Assembly (NCBI RefSeq): GCF_024623455.1
Contig: NZ_JANIPJ010000008.1
Location: 124,001 to 188,000, forward strand
Direction: 5' to 3'
Origin: Paenibacillus soyae
GTDB lineage: Bacteria > Bacillota > Bacilli > Paenibacillales > Paenibacillaceae
DNA length: 64,000 nt
Below are positions 1 to 9,094 of the stretch, in pieces. The notes under the pieces were generated by a model. That model worked only from the letters and a program-made list of their open reading frames with translations. It made no database searches and was not told the DNA's origin. The first letter of the stretch is position 1. Every line of letters starts with the position of its first letter. The position numbers and the translations under genes are program-made.

Positions 1-1094
1 AAGGTCAATCGGCAGCAACAGTCTATCCCGACCGAAAGGGATTATTGAAGGTCTTGAATTCACTTGATGAAAAGGCGGTTGTATCAATCGAGGTCAACGA
101 AAGCGCAGATATTGTGATTGGGCAATTTGATGGTTCATTGTTAACCGCTTTAGCCGACAAGAAAGCGATCCTTGCTTTCGAAACAAATATGGCAAACTAT
201 AGGTTGCCTGTTCGGCAAGTCATCGCATCAGAGAGCTGGAAATCCATCCTTGAGCAGTCGGACTCGGGAGATATAGACCTGGCTGAGGTTCAGGTGCAGC
301 TGCGGATTGGGAAGCCGACAGAGGAAGAGAAACGAAGGGTCGTAATTGCAACGGATGATCAGTCTTTAAAGCCGATCGGTGAGCCCATCTCATTTGTCAT
401 TCAAGTGATGTATGGCACCCAAGTCATTGAGCTTAAGTCCTTCGACGCATATGTAGAGCGAACCATTCCATTGCCGAGTGGGCTTGATCCGGCGCAAGTG
501 GCCACTGCCGTCGTTGTGGAGCCGGATGGCAGCATCCGTCATGTACCCACGAGCATGGTATCCCTGGAAGGGAAGTGGCATGCGAGCATCAGAAGCTTGA
601 CCAACAGTATGTATACACTTGTCGGGCATGAAGTGCGACTGCTCGATATCAAGCAATCCGGGGCTGAAGAAATCATTCGCAGGCTTGCCGCTCGAACGAT
701 TGTAAAGGGGCTGCCGGATGGAACGTTCCGACCGGAAGGGCTGGTCACCCGCGCCGAATTTACCGCTATGCTGGTAAGGGCGCTGGGACTAAGGCTGGAG
801 CCGACTCAACGGTCATTCAAGGATGTCCATGCATCCAGTTGGTATGGCGCTTACGTCAGTACGGCTCATGAGCATCAATTGATTCGAGGCTATGGGGATC
901 ATACGTTCAGACCGATGCAAGTCTTGACGATACAAGAAGCCCTTGAAATGCTGGGCAATGCTATTAAGCTGACAGGCTTGGCTGCTCTCGAAGCCCCTCT
1001 CCAAGATGAAACGCTTGTGTACTTAACTAGAGAAGAAAGCGCGGTCTGGATCCATTGGCTTCTGTCTAAGTATGTGTTAGAAGTCGATATTTGA
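1..1094 (+). CDS. C-terminal part of a cell-surface protein with S-layer homology (SLH) repeats (5' end outside window)
   Basis: The reading frame starting at base 3 is open from the left edge with no stop, so this is the tail of a longer gene; the TTG at 45 is not a convincing start. The visible part begins with a beta-rich region without a family I can name, then carries SLH repeats. The first is marked by VKGLPDGTFRPEGLVTRAEF, the second by IRGYGDHTFRP followed by a helix, and a third degenerate one by LTREESAVWIHWLL near the C-terminus. SLH repeats bind pyruvylated secondary cell-wall polymer, so the protein is expected at the cell surface. It may be the anchoring end of a large polysaccharide-acting enzyme, which would suit the following locus, but the catalytic part is not visible. 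Confidence 0.8.
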   Translation, partial: GQSAATVYPDRKGLLKVLNSLDEKAVVSIEVNESADIVIGQFDGSLLTALADKKAILAFETNMANYRLPVRQVIASESWKSILEQSDSGDIDLAEVQVQLRIGKPTEEEKRRVVIATDDQSLKPIGEPISFVIQVMYGTQVIELKSFDAYVERTIPLPSGLDPAQVATAVVVEPDGSIRHVPTSMVSLEGKWHASIRSLTNSMYTLVGHEVRLLDIKQSGAEEIIRRLAARTIVKGLPDGTFRPEGLVTRAEFTAMLVRALGLRLEPTQRSFKDVHASSWYGAYVSTAHEHQLIRGYGDHTFRPMQVLTIQEALEMLGNAIKLTGLAALEAPLQDETLVYLTREESAVWIHWLLSKYVLEVDI

Positions 1095-1130
1095 ACATTG
1101 CAAGTCGAGATTGCATCTTCTCACTACAGC

Positions 1131-1177
1131 GTTGAAGGACTATGCTGATTACAGAAGTAATGTCATAGTCCTTCAAC
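1131..1177 (+). terminator. Perfect 14-bp hairpin after the SLH gene
   Basis: Bases 1131-1144 and 1164-1177 are perfect inverted repeats with a 19-nt loop. No T-run follows, so this is a weak or Rho-independent-like terminator candidate at best; it could also protect the mRNA end or bind a regulator upstream of fucU. Confidence 0.4.
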
Positions 1178-1237
1178 CCATGCGAGCTATAAAAAATATC
1201 GTCTCGCAAAAGAGGACAGCATGAGGGGGGAACACAG

Positions 1238-1675
1238 GTGCTGATCGGAATTCCCGGACTATTGTCGCCGGATTTGCTGAAATGGATGAGAGAGATGGGA
1301 CATGGTGATGAGTTGGTACTGGCGGATGCCAATTTCCCAGCTGCAAGCCATGCGCAGCGACTTGTACGATGCGATGGAATTGGCATTGTTGAATTGCTGG
1401 AAGCGATCGTCAAGGTGCTTCCACTGGACGATTATGTGGAGAAGCCTGCGGCGGTTATGGCCGTTGTCCCAGGCGATCCCGTAGAGACAACGATTTGGGA
1501 CTCCTATGAAGCGATACTGTATAGAAAAACAGGATTGTCATCCTCATTGGAATCGATTGAGAGATTCAGCTTCTATGAACGAAGCAGTTCAGCGTATGTT
1601 ATTGTTGCAACTGGTGAACGGGCACAATACGGCAACCTGATTCTGAAGAAGGGGGTCGTTCGTGAACATGATTGA
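1238..1675 (+). CDS. fucU: RbsD/FucU-family sugar mutarotase (L-fucose or L-galactose mutarotase)
   Basis: A 145-aa protein of the RbsD/FucU family, which interconverts anomers of free sugars (ribose, fucose) in the cytoplasm. The family signature is seen as GHGDELVLADANFP at residues 21-34, with His22 in the position of the catalytic histidine and Asp24 next to it. The length is normal for FucU. The start is GTG at 1238 preceded by a run of G (1225-1230) at good spacing. The gene overlaps the start of the sulfatase gene, and that gene overlaps the GH29 gene, so the three form one operon. L-fucose is 6-deoxy-L-galactose; beside an L-sugar-releasing GH29 enzyme and a sulfatase the natural substrate may be L-galactose. 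That substrate is inference. Confidence 0.8.
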   Translation: MLIGIPGLLSPDLLKWMREMGHGDELVLADANFPAASHAQRLVRCDGIGIVELLEAIVKVLPLDDYVEKPAAVMAVVPGDPVETTIWDSYEAILYRKTGLSSSLESIERFSFYERSSSAYVIVATGERAQYGNLILKKGVVREHD

Positions 1676-3089
1676 CCAGAGGCCCAATATTGTATTCCTG
1701 TTCGCAGACGATCAAAGATTTGATACCCTGCGTGCATTGGGCAATACCGACATTCATACGCCGCATCTGGATAACCTGCTGGAGCACGGCACCGCCTTTC
1801 GCCAGGCTCATATTCCAGGCGGCACGGTAGGTGCAGTCTGTATGCCCAGCCGCGCAATGCTGCATACAGGAAGAACGTTGTTCCATATTCATGACGATGG
1901 AAGAAGCATTCCTGAGGAGCATGTATTGATGGGGGAAACGTTCCGGCAAGCGGGTTACGCCACCTTCGGCATTGGCAAATGGCATAACGGCGCCGCCTCC
2001 TTTAACCGGAGCTTCAGCGACGGAGAGGATATCTTTTTTGGAGGAATGGAGGATCATTGGAATGTACCCGCTTTCCGTTATCATGCGGATGGAAGCTACT
2101 CAGGGAAAATTCCTGTAATTAGAGATCGTTTGATGTCTAATGAAGTGGAATATCGGCCTGCAGACAAGATTCAAGCTGGCGTTCATTCAACTGACCTGTT
2201 CTCGGATACCGCCGTACAATGGATTCATCAGTATAAAGAGGAGGAGGAGCCGTTCTTCCTGTATGTGTCCTACATGGCTCCCCATGATCCTCGAAGCATG
2301 CCGGAGAAGTATATGCAGCTGTATGATCCAGCATCGTTGACGCTTCCTGATAATGTTGCGTGTGAGCATGCTTTCGATTATGGCATACGTGATATAAGAG
2401 ATGAGAGGCTGGCGGCATATCCGCGAACGGAAGAAGAAATTCGGGGGCATCTGGCAGAATATTATGCCATGATTACACATCTGGACGATCGAATCGGTGA
2501 TATTATCCATGCTTTGAAGGAGACGGAACTGTTCGATCATACGATTATCGTATTCACAGGAGACAACGGACTCGCCGTAGGCCAGCATGGACTAATGGGC
2601 AAGCAAAGCTGTTATGAGCATAGCGTAAGGGTTCCGCTCATTTTCTCTGGGCCGGGAATACCGAAAGGACAGCGAAGAGATGAATTTGTATATTTATCCG
2701 ACATCTACCCTACCTTATGCGAATTAACGCAAGTTCCGATTCCATCGTCAGTCGAAGGTGCATCTCTAGCCCCTCTGTTCTCTCGCGTCGGAGCCATCTC
2801 GGATCGGGATAGGCTGTATTTTGCCTATGCCGACCTTGTCCGAGCCGTAAAGAGCAGAGAGTACAAGCTCATCGTCTATCACCATAAGTCCCAATTGTTC
2901 CGTGTAAGCGAGGACCCCCTGGAGCGATATAATCTAATTGAGGATCCGGCTTTCTCCCATATGGAGCAGGTATTAATGAAAGAATTGATAGAGCACAGCT
3001 ATCGATCAGGAGATCGCAAGCACCCCGCAGGACAACAATTCTGGTCGCAATTCGACAGACATCAGCAAGGAGAAGATGAACAACTATGA
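1662..3089 (+). CDS. Type I (S1 family) sulfatase, Cys-type, cytoplasmic
   Basis: An alkaline-phosphatase-superfamily sulfatase that hydrolyses sulfate esters. Residues 8-18 (PNIVFLFADDQ) carry the N-terminal metal-binding Asp pair; the C-M-P-S-R motif with Cys60 is the site converted to formylglycine; TGDNG near residue 299 gives the second metal-binding pair. No signal peptide is visible, so it should act in the cytoplasm on imported oligosaccharides. The start is GTG at 1662, six bases after a GGGGG run; ATG at 1668 is the alternative. It overlaps fucU upstream and the GH29 gene downstream (ATGA). No formylglycine-generating enzyme is in the window, so maturation must come from elsewhere. 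In porphyran-use loci such enzymes remove the 6-sulfate of L-galactose; here that is inference from neighbours. Confidence 0.88.
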   Translation: MNMIDQRPNIVFLFADDQRFDTLRALGNTDIHTPHLDNLLEHGTAFRQAHIPGGTVGAVCMPSRAMLHTGRTLFHIHDDGRSIPEEHVLMGETFRQAGYATFGIGKWHNGAASFNRSFSDGEDIFFGGMEDHWNVPAFRYHADGSYSGKIPVIRDRLMSNEVEYRPADKIQAGVHSTDLFSDTAVQWIHQYKEEEEPFFLYVSYMAPHDPRSMPEKYMQLYDPASLTLPDNVACEHAFDYGIRDIRDERLAAYPRTEEEIRGHLAEYYAMITHLDDRIGDIIHALKETELFDHTIIVFTGDNGLAVGQHGLMGKQSCYEHSVRVPLIFSGPGIPKGQRRDEFVYLSDIYPTLCELTQVPIPSSVEGASLAPLFSRVGAISDRDRLYFAYADLVRAVKSREYKLIVYHHKSQLFRVSEDPLERYNLIEDPAFSHMEQVLMKELIEHSYRSGDRKHPAGQQFWSQFDRHQQGEDEQL

Positions 3090-4558
3090 TAAATATAAAT
3101 CAGATAAATGAAGTGATTGGGAAAGGTCCGTTTCAGGACAACTGGGAGTCGTTAAGCCGCTATTCTGTGCCGAGTTGGTACAAAAAGGCGAAGTTTGGCA
3201 TCTTTATTCACTGGGGAGTCTACTCGGTCCCAGCTTATGGGAATGAGTGGTATCCTCGTGAAATGTACTTGAAGGATAGCGCCAGACGGGATCGGCAGGA
3301 TGTCAGTATGTTTGATTACCATATACAAACCTATGGCCCGCAGCATGAGTTCGGATATAAGGATTTTATTCCTATGTTCAAGGCAGAAAAGTTTGATCCG
3401 GTGGCCTGGGCGAGCTTATTCAGCAGAGCGGGCGCGAGGTATGTGATGCCCGTCGCTGAGCATCATGATGGCTTCCAAATGTACGACAGCCAACTGTCGC
3501 CGTGGAATGCAGCGAAGATGGGGCCGCAGCGCGATATCATCGGAGCGCTGAAGGAAGCTGTGCAGGAGAAGGGAATGAAATTCGCCCTGTCTTCACATCG
3601 GGCGGAGAACTGGTGGTTCTACGACGGTGGAATGACCTTTCATTCCGATGTCCAGGATGACAGCTTCCGCGGCTTGTATGGTCCAGCTCAGCCAAGGGAC
3701 CCGGAATGGACGATTCACGGGGAAGGACCGGACGAAGCATTTTTGACCGATTGGCTGCTTAGAACTTGCGAGCTTGTTGACCTATATCAGCCATCGATCG
3801 TCTGGTTCGACTGGTGGATCATGAATGTCCGTTTCAAGCCATATCTTAAGAAATTCGCAGCCTATTATTATAATCGAGCAGCGGAGCGGGGGACAGAGGT
3901 CGCCATTAATTACAAGCTGGACGCCTATATGCATGGCACAGCAGTGTTCGATATTGAACGCGGTCAATTGAATGGCATTCGTCCCGAGCTGTGGCAGACC
4001 GACACTTCTGTTGCCCGCAACTCTTGGTCTCACAGTGTCAATAATCAATACAAGGAACCAGCGGACATCATTTGCGATTTGATCGATATTGTAAGCAAGA
4101 ACGGCTGTTTGCTGTTGAACGTTGGACCGAAGGCGGACGGAACGATTCCTCAGGAAGACGAGTCGATCCTTCTTGCGATAGGTAATTGGCTTGCCGTGAA
4201 CGGGGAAGGCATCTACGATACGACACATTGGAAGATATATGGTGAAGGACCGACCCAATCCGGTGAAGAGATGCATACGGAAGGCAAACGGGGGGCCTAT
4301 ACAGACGAAGATATTCGATTTACCTTTAAGGAGGGGACGTTATATGCTTTCGTTATGAAGCTGCCCCCTAGCGGAACCGTTATGATCCGATCCTTATCCA
4401 CGAGTTCACGTCATTTCCGCAGCGTCATTACCAGCGTAAACACTCTTGATGGCAGCCTGCCGCTTGATTGGACAGTTTCCGATGAGGGATTGCGAATCGA
4501 TGTTTCTTCTCTAGCTTTAACTCCATATCCCACAGGCTTCAAAATTGGGATGGAGTAG
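3086..4558 (+). CDS. GH29 family alpha-L-fucosidase / possible alpha-L-galactosidase
   Basis: A 490-aa glycoside hydrolase of family 29. The N-terminal barrel shows the family landmarks FGIFIHWGVYS (about residues 37-47), EHHDGF (125-130) and IVWFDWW, where Asp242 matches the catalytic nucleophile. A beta-sandwich C-terminal domain follows from about residue 390. There is no signal peptide, so it is intracellular. The start ATG overlaps the sulfatase stop codon by four bases, which implies translational coupling: desulfation and removal of a terminal L-sugar are likely consecutive steps. GH29 enzymes cleave alpha-L-fucosides, and some members in porphyran loci cleave alpha-L-galactosides; the agarase-type neighbours favour the second activity but the sequence alone does not prove it. 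Confidence 0.87.
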   Translation: MININQINEVIGKGPFQDNWESLSRYSVPSWYKKAKFGIFIHWGVYSVPAYGNEWYPREMYLKDSARRDRQDVSMFDYHIQTYGPQHEFGYKDFIPMFKAEKFDPVAWASLFSRAGARYVMPVAEHHDGFQMYDSQLSPWNAAKMGPQRDIIGALKEAVQEKGMKFALSSHRAENWWFYDGGMTFHSDVQDDSFRGLYGPAQPRDPEWTIHGEGPDEAFLTDWLLRTCELVDLYQPSIVWFDWWIMNVRFKPYLKKFAAYYYNRAAERGTEVAINYKLDAYMHGTAVFDIERGQLNGIRPELWQTDTSVARNSWSHSVNNQYKEPADIICDLIDIVSKNGCLLLNVGPKADGTIPQEDESILLAIGNWLAVNGEGIYDTTHWKIYGEGPTQSGEEMHTEGKRGAYTDEDIRFTFKEGTLYAFVMKLPPSGTVMIRSLSTSSRHFRSVITSVNTLDGSLPLDWTVSDEGLRIDVSSLALTPYPTGFKIGME

Positions 4559-4571
4559 TCACCGTAAATCT

Positions 4572-4600
4572 AACGCGAATGCACTAAATGCATTCGCGTT
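4572..4600 (+). terminator. Rho-independent terminator after the fucU-sulfatase-GH29 operon
   Basis: A perfect 12-bp stem (4572-4583 with 4589-4600), 5-nt loop, followed by a short T-rich stretch. Confidence 0.75.
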
Positions 4601-4604
4601 TTGC

Positions 4605-4628
4605 TACAATAGAATGATAACGCTTTCT
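4605..4628 (+). promoter_or_regulatory. Possible -10 box and cre-like site upstream of the AraC sensor gene
   Basis: TACAAT at 4605-4610 could be a -10 box. TGATAACGCTTTCT at 4615-4628 matches the CcpA-binding cre consensus except for its last base. Catabolite repression of the regulator would be sensible but is only suggested by the match. Confidence 0.35.
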
Positions 4629-4664
4629 TAATCTCGAATAATGAACGAGTCAAGGGGGGAGAAC

Positions 4665-6863
4665 ATGTCCAATCGTCGCGGGAGGCCGGTGTTCAAATTT
4701 CTTATACCTTATTTGAGCATGCTGCTGCTTGCCAGCTTGGTATCTGTCATTATGTATCAGCAGACGAGCCGTGTGGTGAAGGAAGAGGTGTCGAGCCGCA
4801 ACCAGGCCGTCCTGCAGCTGGCTAAGCAGCAATTGGATCGACAGATTGTAGAGACCAATCAGCTTGCCATTAGCCTGAGCCAGGATCCGAGGGTGCTCGC
4901 TATGCAGCAAATTGAGAACCCATATGAGCGAAGCAGCATTACACGTCTGATGGAATTGCAGAAGCAACTGGGCAGCTATTCGGCTATTACACCATCCATT
5001 GAAAATTACTACATTCATTATATAAAAAGCCAATTTGTAATATCACCTGATAAACATAGCTTATTATCCCGAGCTTCCAGCGCGGAAGCGCAGTCGGATT
5101 CCGTCCACACGTTTATTAAGGGTCTTGAGGATCGGTACTATTATCAGGAGATGATGCCGGAGCTGAAGCTCCGCAGCGCTAATGGTGAACACCGGCTAAT
5201 TCCTTACATTCATACCATTGGTTATCCAAGCTATTATTTGTCACATATTGTGATGTTCATCGACAGCTCTTCTATAAGGAATGTGTTGCGTTCGATTGAT
5301 CTCTCGGAGGGCGGTTATGCCTATCTTGCCAACCAGGAGGGTGACATTATTGCCGGTGTTGCCGGCAGCGGCGAATTCCTTCCTCGAACCAGCCATAATG
5401 AACATGAGCAGCCTTCCGGTCAATTCGTCACCTCCATTGGGCTCGACAACGGCAGATGGAGTCTCGTTGCCGTACAGCCGGAGCATATCGTGTTGCGAAA
5501 GGTGTACTATGTCAAAAAAATATCTGCGGTTATTATCTTCGGCATGCTGGCAATTGGAGGCGTGGCTTCTGTGCTGTTTGCTTATCGCAACAGCAGACCA
5601 TTAAAAGCACTCATTCAAACTGTATTCCAATTAGAGTCGCATAATGAGCGGCTGCATCGAAGCATGGAAGAGCAAAAGCCGTTGCTGCAGGCGGCATTCC
5701 TGCAACGGCTGCTGGATGGCGCGTATCCCGGACAGAAAGAAATGGAGTCTGTGATGCAGTATTTGGATATTCCCTTACAGGGCGAACGATATTCCGTTAT
5801 CATTATTCAATTACCCTATATCTTGGAGTCGATTGATATGGGAGCATTGGAGAAGCTGGATCTGGAAAAAGCAGGGCTGAGGGAATGTATCGCGGAGCTG
5901 GAAGGAAATCACGCTTGTATGCTGGATATTGGCGAAAGCCGGCTGGCCATGATTTATTCCTCTGATACAGTCAGTGAGGATGCTTGGAAGGAAGAGCTGA
6001 CCATGAAGCTAAGTGCCATTCAGGAGCTGTTTCTCGGACGTTTCCAGCATGCCTTGCAGTTCGGCATAGGTCGACCTTATTCCTCATTAATGGATGTGTC
6101 GGCATCCTTCGAAGAGGCCTCCATTGCCTTGTCCTTCGGTATGCCTTCCTCTAGTCCCATGCCCTATTACGATGAGTTGCCCAGACATCCGCAATCGTAT
6201 TATTACCCGTTTGATCTGGAGCAGAAGCTTCTTAACTATTTGCGAAGCGGGAACATGGAGGAGCTTGACAACACCTTTGGCAACTTGTTCGTCGAAAATT
6301 TTGTTGAGCGCTCTTTAATTGAGCCTGTTCTACGGCTCTTGTTGTCCGAATTGGTCAGTACGGCTCTCAAGTTTATTGATCAGTCAGGCACGCAGATGTT
6401 CGAGGATGAAAGTATAGATATGATGTCTTTTCTGCAATTGCCTCATGGAGCAGGTGAAGCGGAGGCCTGTTTTCATCGAATCACAAAGCTGTACCAACAC
6501 ATTGCGAGCAAGACCATTGACCAGAAGCGTATTCGGAATGAAGAGCTGATGCGCGAAATTGTCAGTTATCTGGACCTCCACTATTCAGACCCTTCCTTAT
6601 GTCTGCCCATGCTGTCGGATCAATTCCAAATATCAGAGACTTATCTTTCGTTGCTGGTAAAAGAGCATACAGGCTGCTCTTTCACGGAATATGTGAATAC
6701 TAAGCGTATGAACGCTGCCAAAGAGCTATTGTCGGAGTCCAGGCTCAACATAGAACAAATTGCCGACCATGTGGGATATTCGTCGCTGAATTCATTCAGT
6801 CGAGCGTTCAAGCGTATGCATGGCGTAACGCCTACGCATTATCGAGCATTTTCCGGGCAGTGA
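4665..6863 (+). CDS. Membrane-bound AraC-family regulator with extracellular sensor domain
   Basis: A 732-aa transcription regulator of the type common in Paenibacillus sugar loci. A hydrophobic segment at about residues 10-32 and a second at about 288-310 bracket an extracellular sensor region of some 250 residues; a cytoplasmic linker of about 300 residues leads to a C-terminal AraC double helix-turn-helix, recognisable by LNIEQIADHVGYSSLNSFSR and HGVTPTHYRA. The start chosen is ATG 4665, four bases after GGGGGGA; the upstream ATG at 4641 precedes that ribosome site. It lies directly before the ABC transporter operon and probably activates it, and perhaps the whole locus, in response to an extracellular sugar or a binding-protein complex. 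The ligand is unknown. Confidence 0.9.
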   Translation: MSNRRGRPVFKFLIPYLSMLLLASLVSVIMYQQTSRVVKEEVSSRNQAVLQLAKQQLDRQIVETNQLAISLSQDPRVLAMQQIENPYERSSITRLMELQKQLGSYSAITPSIENYYIHYIKSQFVISPDKHSLLSRASSAEAQSDSVHTFIKGLEDRYYYQEMMPELKLRSANGEHRLIPYIHTIGYPSYYLSHIVMFIDSSSIRNVLRSIDLSEGGYAYLANQEGDIIAGVAGSGEFLPRTSHNEHEQPSGQFVTSIGLDNGRWSLVAVQPEHIVLRKVYYVKKISAVIIFGMLAIGGVASVLFAYRNSRPLKALIQTVFQLESHNERLHRSMEEQKPLLQAAFLQRLLDGAYPGQKEMESVMQYLDIPLQGERYSVIIIQLPYILESIDMGALEKLDLEKAGLRECIAELEGNHACMLDIGESRLAMIYSSDTVSEDAWKEELTMKLSAIQELFLGRFQHALQFGIGRPYSSLMDVSASFEEASIALSFGMPSSSPMPYYDELPRHPQSYYYPFDLEQKLLNYLRSGNMEELDNTFGNLFVENFVERSLIEPVLRLLLSELVSTALKFIDQSGTQMFEDESIDMMSFLQLPHGAGEAEACFHRITKLYQHIASKTIDQKRIRNEELMREIVSYLDLHYSDPSLCLPMLSDQFQISETYLSLLVKEHTGCSFTEYVNTKRMNAAKELLSESRLNIEQIADHVGYSSLNSFSRAFKRMHGVTPTHYRAFSGQ

Positions 6864-6892
6864 TTCAAAGAATTGAATATCCTTCCTTGTAT

Positions 6893-6917
6893 GCCGCATG
6901 CAGCGGCTGTTTTTTTT
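6893..6917 (+). terminator. Terminator after the AraC sensor gene
   Basis: A short GC stem (6893-6897 with 6903-6907) followed by a run of eight T (6910-6917). Confidence 0.7.
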
Positions 6918-7076
6918 GTGTTGTTTTGAAAATGAATAATGAAAAATCAATGGAATGACAGCTTTTTGGGTCTTTTGAATAAAGAAAGGGCAATTGCAGA
7001 TAGCATAAATACGCTTCCACGGATAAGATCAAATTGTCGACGAGGCTCAACAATAGAAGAGGGGGACTACAAAACG

Positions 7077-8039
7077 ATGAGAACGGTTACACCCATACAA
7101 GCCCATCCAAAAGTCAGATTGCGTCTGCTTGCAGCACATCTGAAACAGGCGAAAAGAAGCTGGCAGCTGCTTGTATTGTTTTCATTGCCGCTTGCTTATT
7201 TAATTATTTTTCAATATTGGCCGATGTATGGAGCTCAAATCGCATTTAAAGACTTTATTCCCGTGAAAGGTATTATGGGTAGTGAATGGGTCGGCATGAA
7301 GCACATGACGAGATTTTTTGGTTCTTACGATTTCTGGAGAGTGCTGAAAAATACGATTGGCCTGGCCTTCTATCATTTAATCGTCGGATTTCCGGTGCCG
7401 ATCATCCTGGCACTTGGCCTGAACTACGTCAGGCAGGCCAGATTCAAAAAATCGGTACAAATGATTACGTATGCGCCGCATTTTATATCCACAGTTGTAA
7501 TGGTCGGTATGCTGCTTCAGTTTCTTGATCCGCGAACAGGAATTGTAAATCAGTTTCTAACGTTAATAGGTGTAGACCCCGTTCACTTTATGGCGAAGCC
7601 TGAATTGTTTCAAACGATCTATGTGCTGTCCGACATTTGGCAGAATGCTGGATGGGGATGCATTATTTATTTGGCGGCGCTGGCAGGCGTAAGCCCCACG
7701 CTGCATGAGGCTGCTGTCGTTGACGGTGCAAGCAAGTGGCGCCGGATTTGGCATATCGATCTTCCTGGCATTATGCCGGTCATGATCATTCTGTTGATCT
7801 TGTCAATGGGCAATCTGATGCAAACAGGATTTGAGAAGGTCTATCTCATGCAGAACCCCGTTAACATTACAACCTCTGAAGTTATTGATACTTATGTCTA
7901 CAAAGTCGGACTAATCTCGGATGGGCTGAATTTTTCTTATGCCTCTGCCATTGGTTTGTTCAAGTCTATCGTCAATCTACTATTACTTATTACTGTCAAT
8001 CAGATTGCGCGCGTGGTCGGCAAAGAGAGTCTATGGTGA
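7077..8039 (+). CDS. ABC sugar transporter permease, LplB type
   Basis: A 320-aa inner-membrane permease of the carbohydrate uptake ABC family, with about six transmembrane helices starting near residue 36 and the EAA cytoplasmic-loop motif seen as LHEAAVVDGASKWRRIWHIDLPGI. This loop contacts the ATPase. The start is ATG 7077, eleven bases after AGAGGGGG; an upstream in-frame ATG at 6939 would add a non-conserved extension lacking a ribosome site. It is followed 12 bases later by the second permease and then the binding lipoprotein, an LplB-YtcP-lipoprotein arrangement typical of oligosaccharide importers. No ATPase is encoded nearby; a shared MsmX-like ATPase elsewhere is expected. Confidence 0.92.
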   Translation: MRTVTPIQAHPKVRLRLLAAHLKQAKRSWQLLVLFSLPLAYLIIFQYWPMYGAQIAFKDFIPVKGIMGSEWVGMKHMTRFFGSYDFWRVLKNTIGLAFYHLIVGFPVPIILALGLNYVRQARFKKSVQMITYAPHFISTVVMVGMLLQFLDPRTGIVNQFLTLIGVDPVHFMAKPELFQTIYVLSDIWQNAGWGCIIYLAALAGVSPTLHEAAVVDGASKWRRIWHIDLPGIMPVMIILLILSMGNLMQTGFEKVYLMQNPVNITTSEVIDTYVYKVGLISDGLNFSYASAIGLFKSIVNLLLLITVNQIARVVGKESLW

Positions 8040-8051
8040 GGAGGGTCACAC

Positions 8052-8963
8052 ATGCATCACATTAAACGTCCAAAGCAGAGAATTAAAGAATCACGAGGAG
8101 ATGCGGCGTTCACCTGGATCAATTATAGTATCCTGCTAACGATGGTTCTGATTACGCTGTATCCCCTCATCTACATTGTAAGCGCATCCTTTAGCGATAG
8201 TCAGGCTGTTGTCTCCGGGAAGGTATGGCTATGGCCGGTTCAACCGACGCTTGATGGTTACGAAGCGATATTCAAGCACAAGCTGATCGTATCCTCTGTC
8301 ATGAATTCCTTCTATTACATGATTGTGGGCACTCTATTCAATGTTGTTCTTACGCTGATGGCGGCTTATCCGCTTTCTCGAAGAGACTTTTATGGCGCCA
8401 AGCTGTTTATGGTCCTGCTTGTATTCACGATGATGTTCGATGGAGGATTAATTCCGCGTTATTTGCTTGTCAAAGATCTCGGGATGCTGGATACGCGATG
8501 GGCGCTTATTATTCCTGCTGCGCTTAGCGTGTGGAATGTCATTATTACACGGACCTACTTCCGCGTAACCATTTCCAGCGAGCTGCTGGAGGCGGCACAG
8601 ATGGACGGATGCAACGATTTCCGATTCCTATGGAAGATTGTGCTTCCGCTGTCTGCCCCCATTATCGCAGTCATTAGTTTGTTTTATGCCGTTGGCCACT
8701 GGAATCAATATTTCAACGCGCTTATTTATTTGAAGGATCAATCGCTTTATCCCTTGCAAATTGTATTGAAGGATATTCTGGTACAAAACAAGGTGGACAT
8801 GAGCATGGTGGCCGATGCCGTTGAAATAGCGGAGAAGGATGCCTTGCGGCAGCTTCTCAAATATTCTTTGATCGTAGTCGCCGCAGGACCCGTTCTCGTA
8901 TTGTATCCGTTCGTGCAGAAGCATTTTGTAAAGGGTGTTATGATCGGCTCGTTAAAGGAGTAG
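8052..8963 (+). CDS. ABC sugar transporter permease, YtcP type
   Basis: A 303-aa carbohydrate ABC permease (MalG/YtcP group) that forms the heterodimeric channel with the preceding protein. Six hydrophobic segments are visible, beginning at about residue 30 (NYSILLTMVLITLYPLIYIV), and the EAA loop reads LLEAAQMDGCNDFRFLWKIVLP. The ATG at 8052 has GAGGAGGG eight bases upstream. It is cotranscribed with the permease before it and the lipoprotein gene after it. Confidence 0.92.
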   Translation: MHHIKRPKQRIKESRGDAAFTWINYSILLTMVLITLYPLIYIVSASFSDSQAVVSGKVWLWPVQPTLDGYEAIFKHKLIVSSVMNSFYYMIVGTLFNVVLTLMAAYPLSRRDFYGAKLFMVLLVFTMMFDGGLIPRYLLVKDLGMLDTRWALIIPAALSVWNVIITRTYFRVTISSELLEAAQMDGCNDFRFLWKIVLPLSAPIIAVISLFYAVGHWNQYFNALIYLKDQSLYPLQIVLKDILVQNKVDMSMVADAVEIAEKDALRQLLKYSLIVVAAGPVLVLYPFVQKHFVKGVMIGSLKE

Positions 8964-9094
8964 CACAGCTTACAACAAGACAGCTTATGGAGAGGGGTGA
9001 TGCTTATTTGCTAATATTTCTGGCACCGGGTGTCAGACGCCTGCAAATCAGTCATCCATTTGAATCAGGTTCATTAAAAAGGGAGGAAAACAGA

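Noticed and set aside
1131..1177. 14-bp inverted repeat as a transposon end
   Set aside because: Arms are only 19 bases apart with no transposase or target duplication near; a transcript hairpin is simpler.
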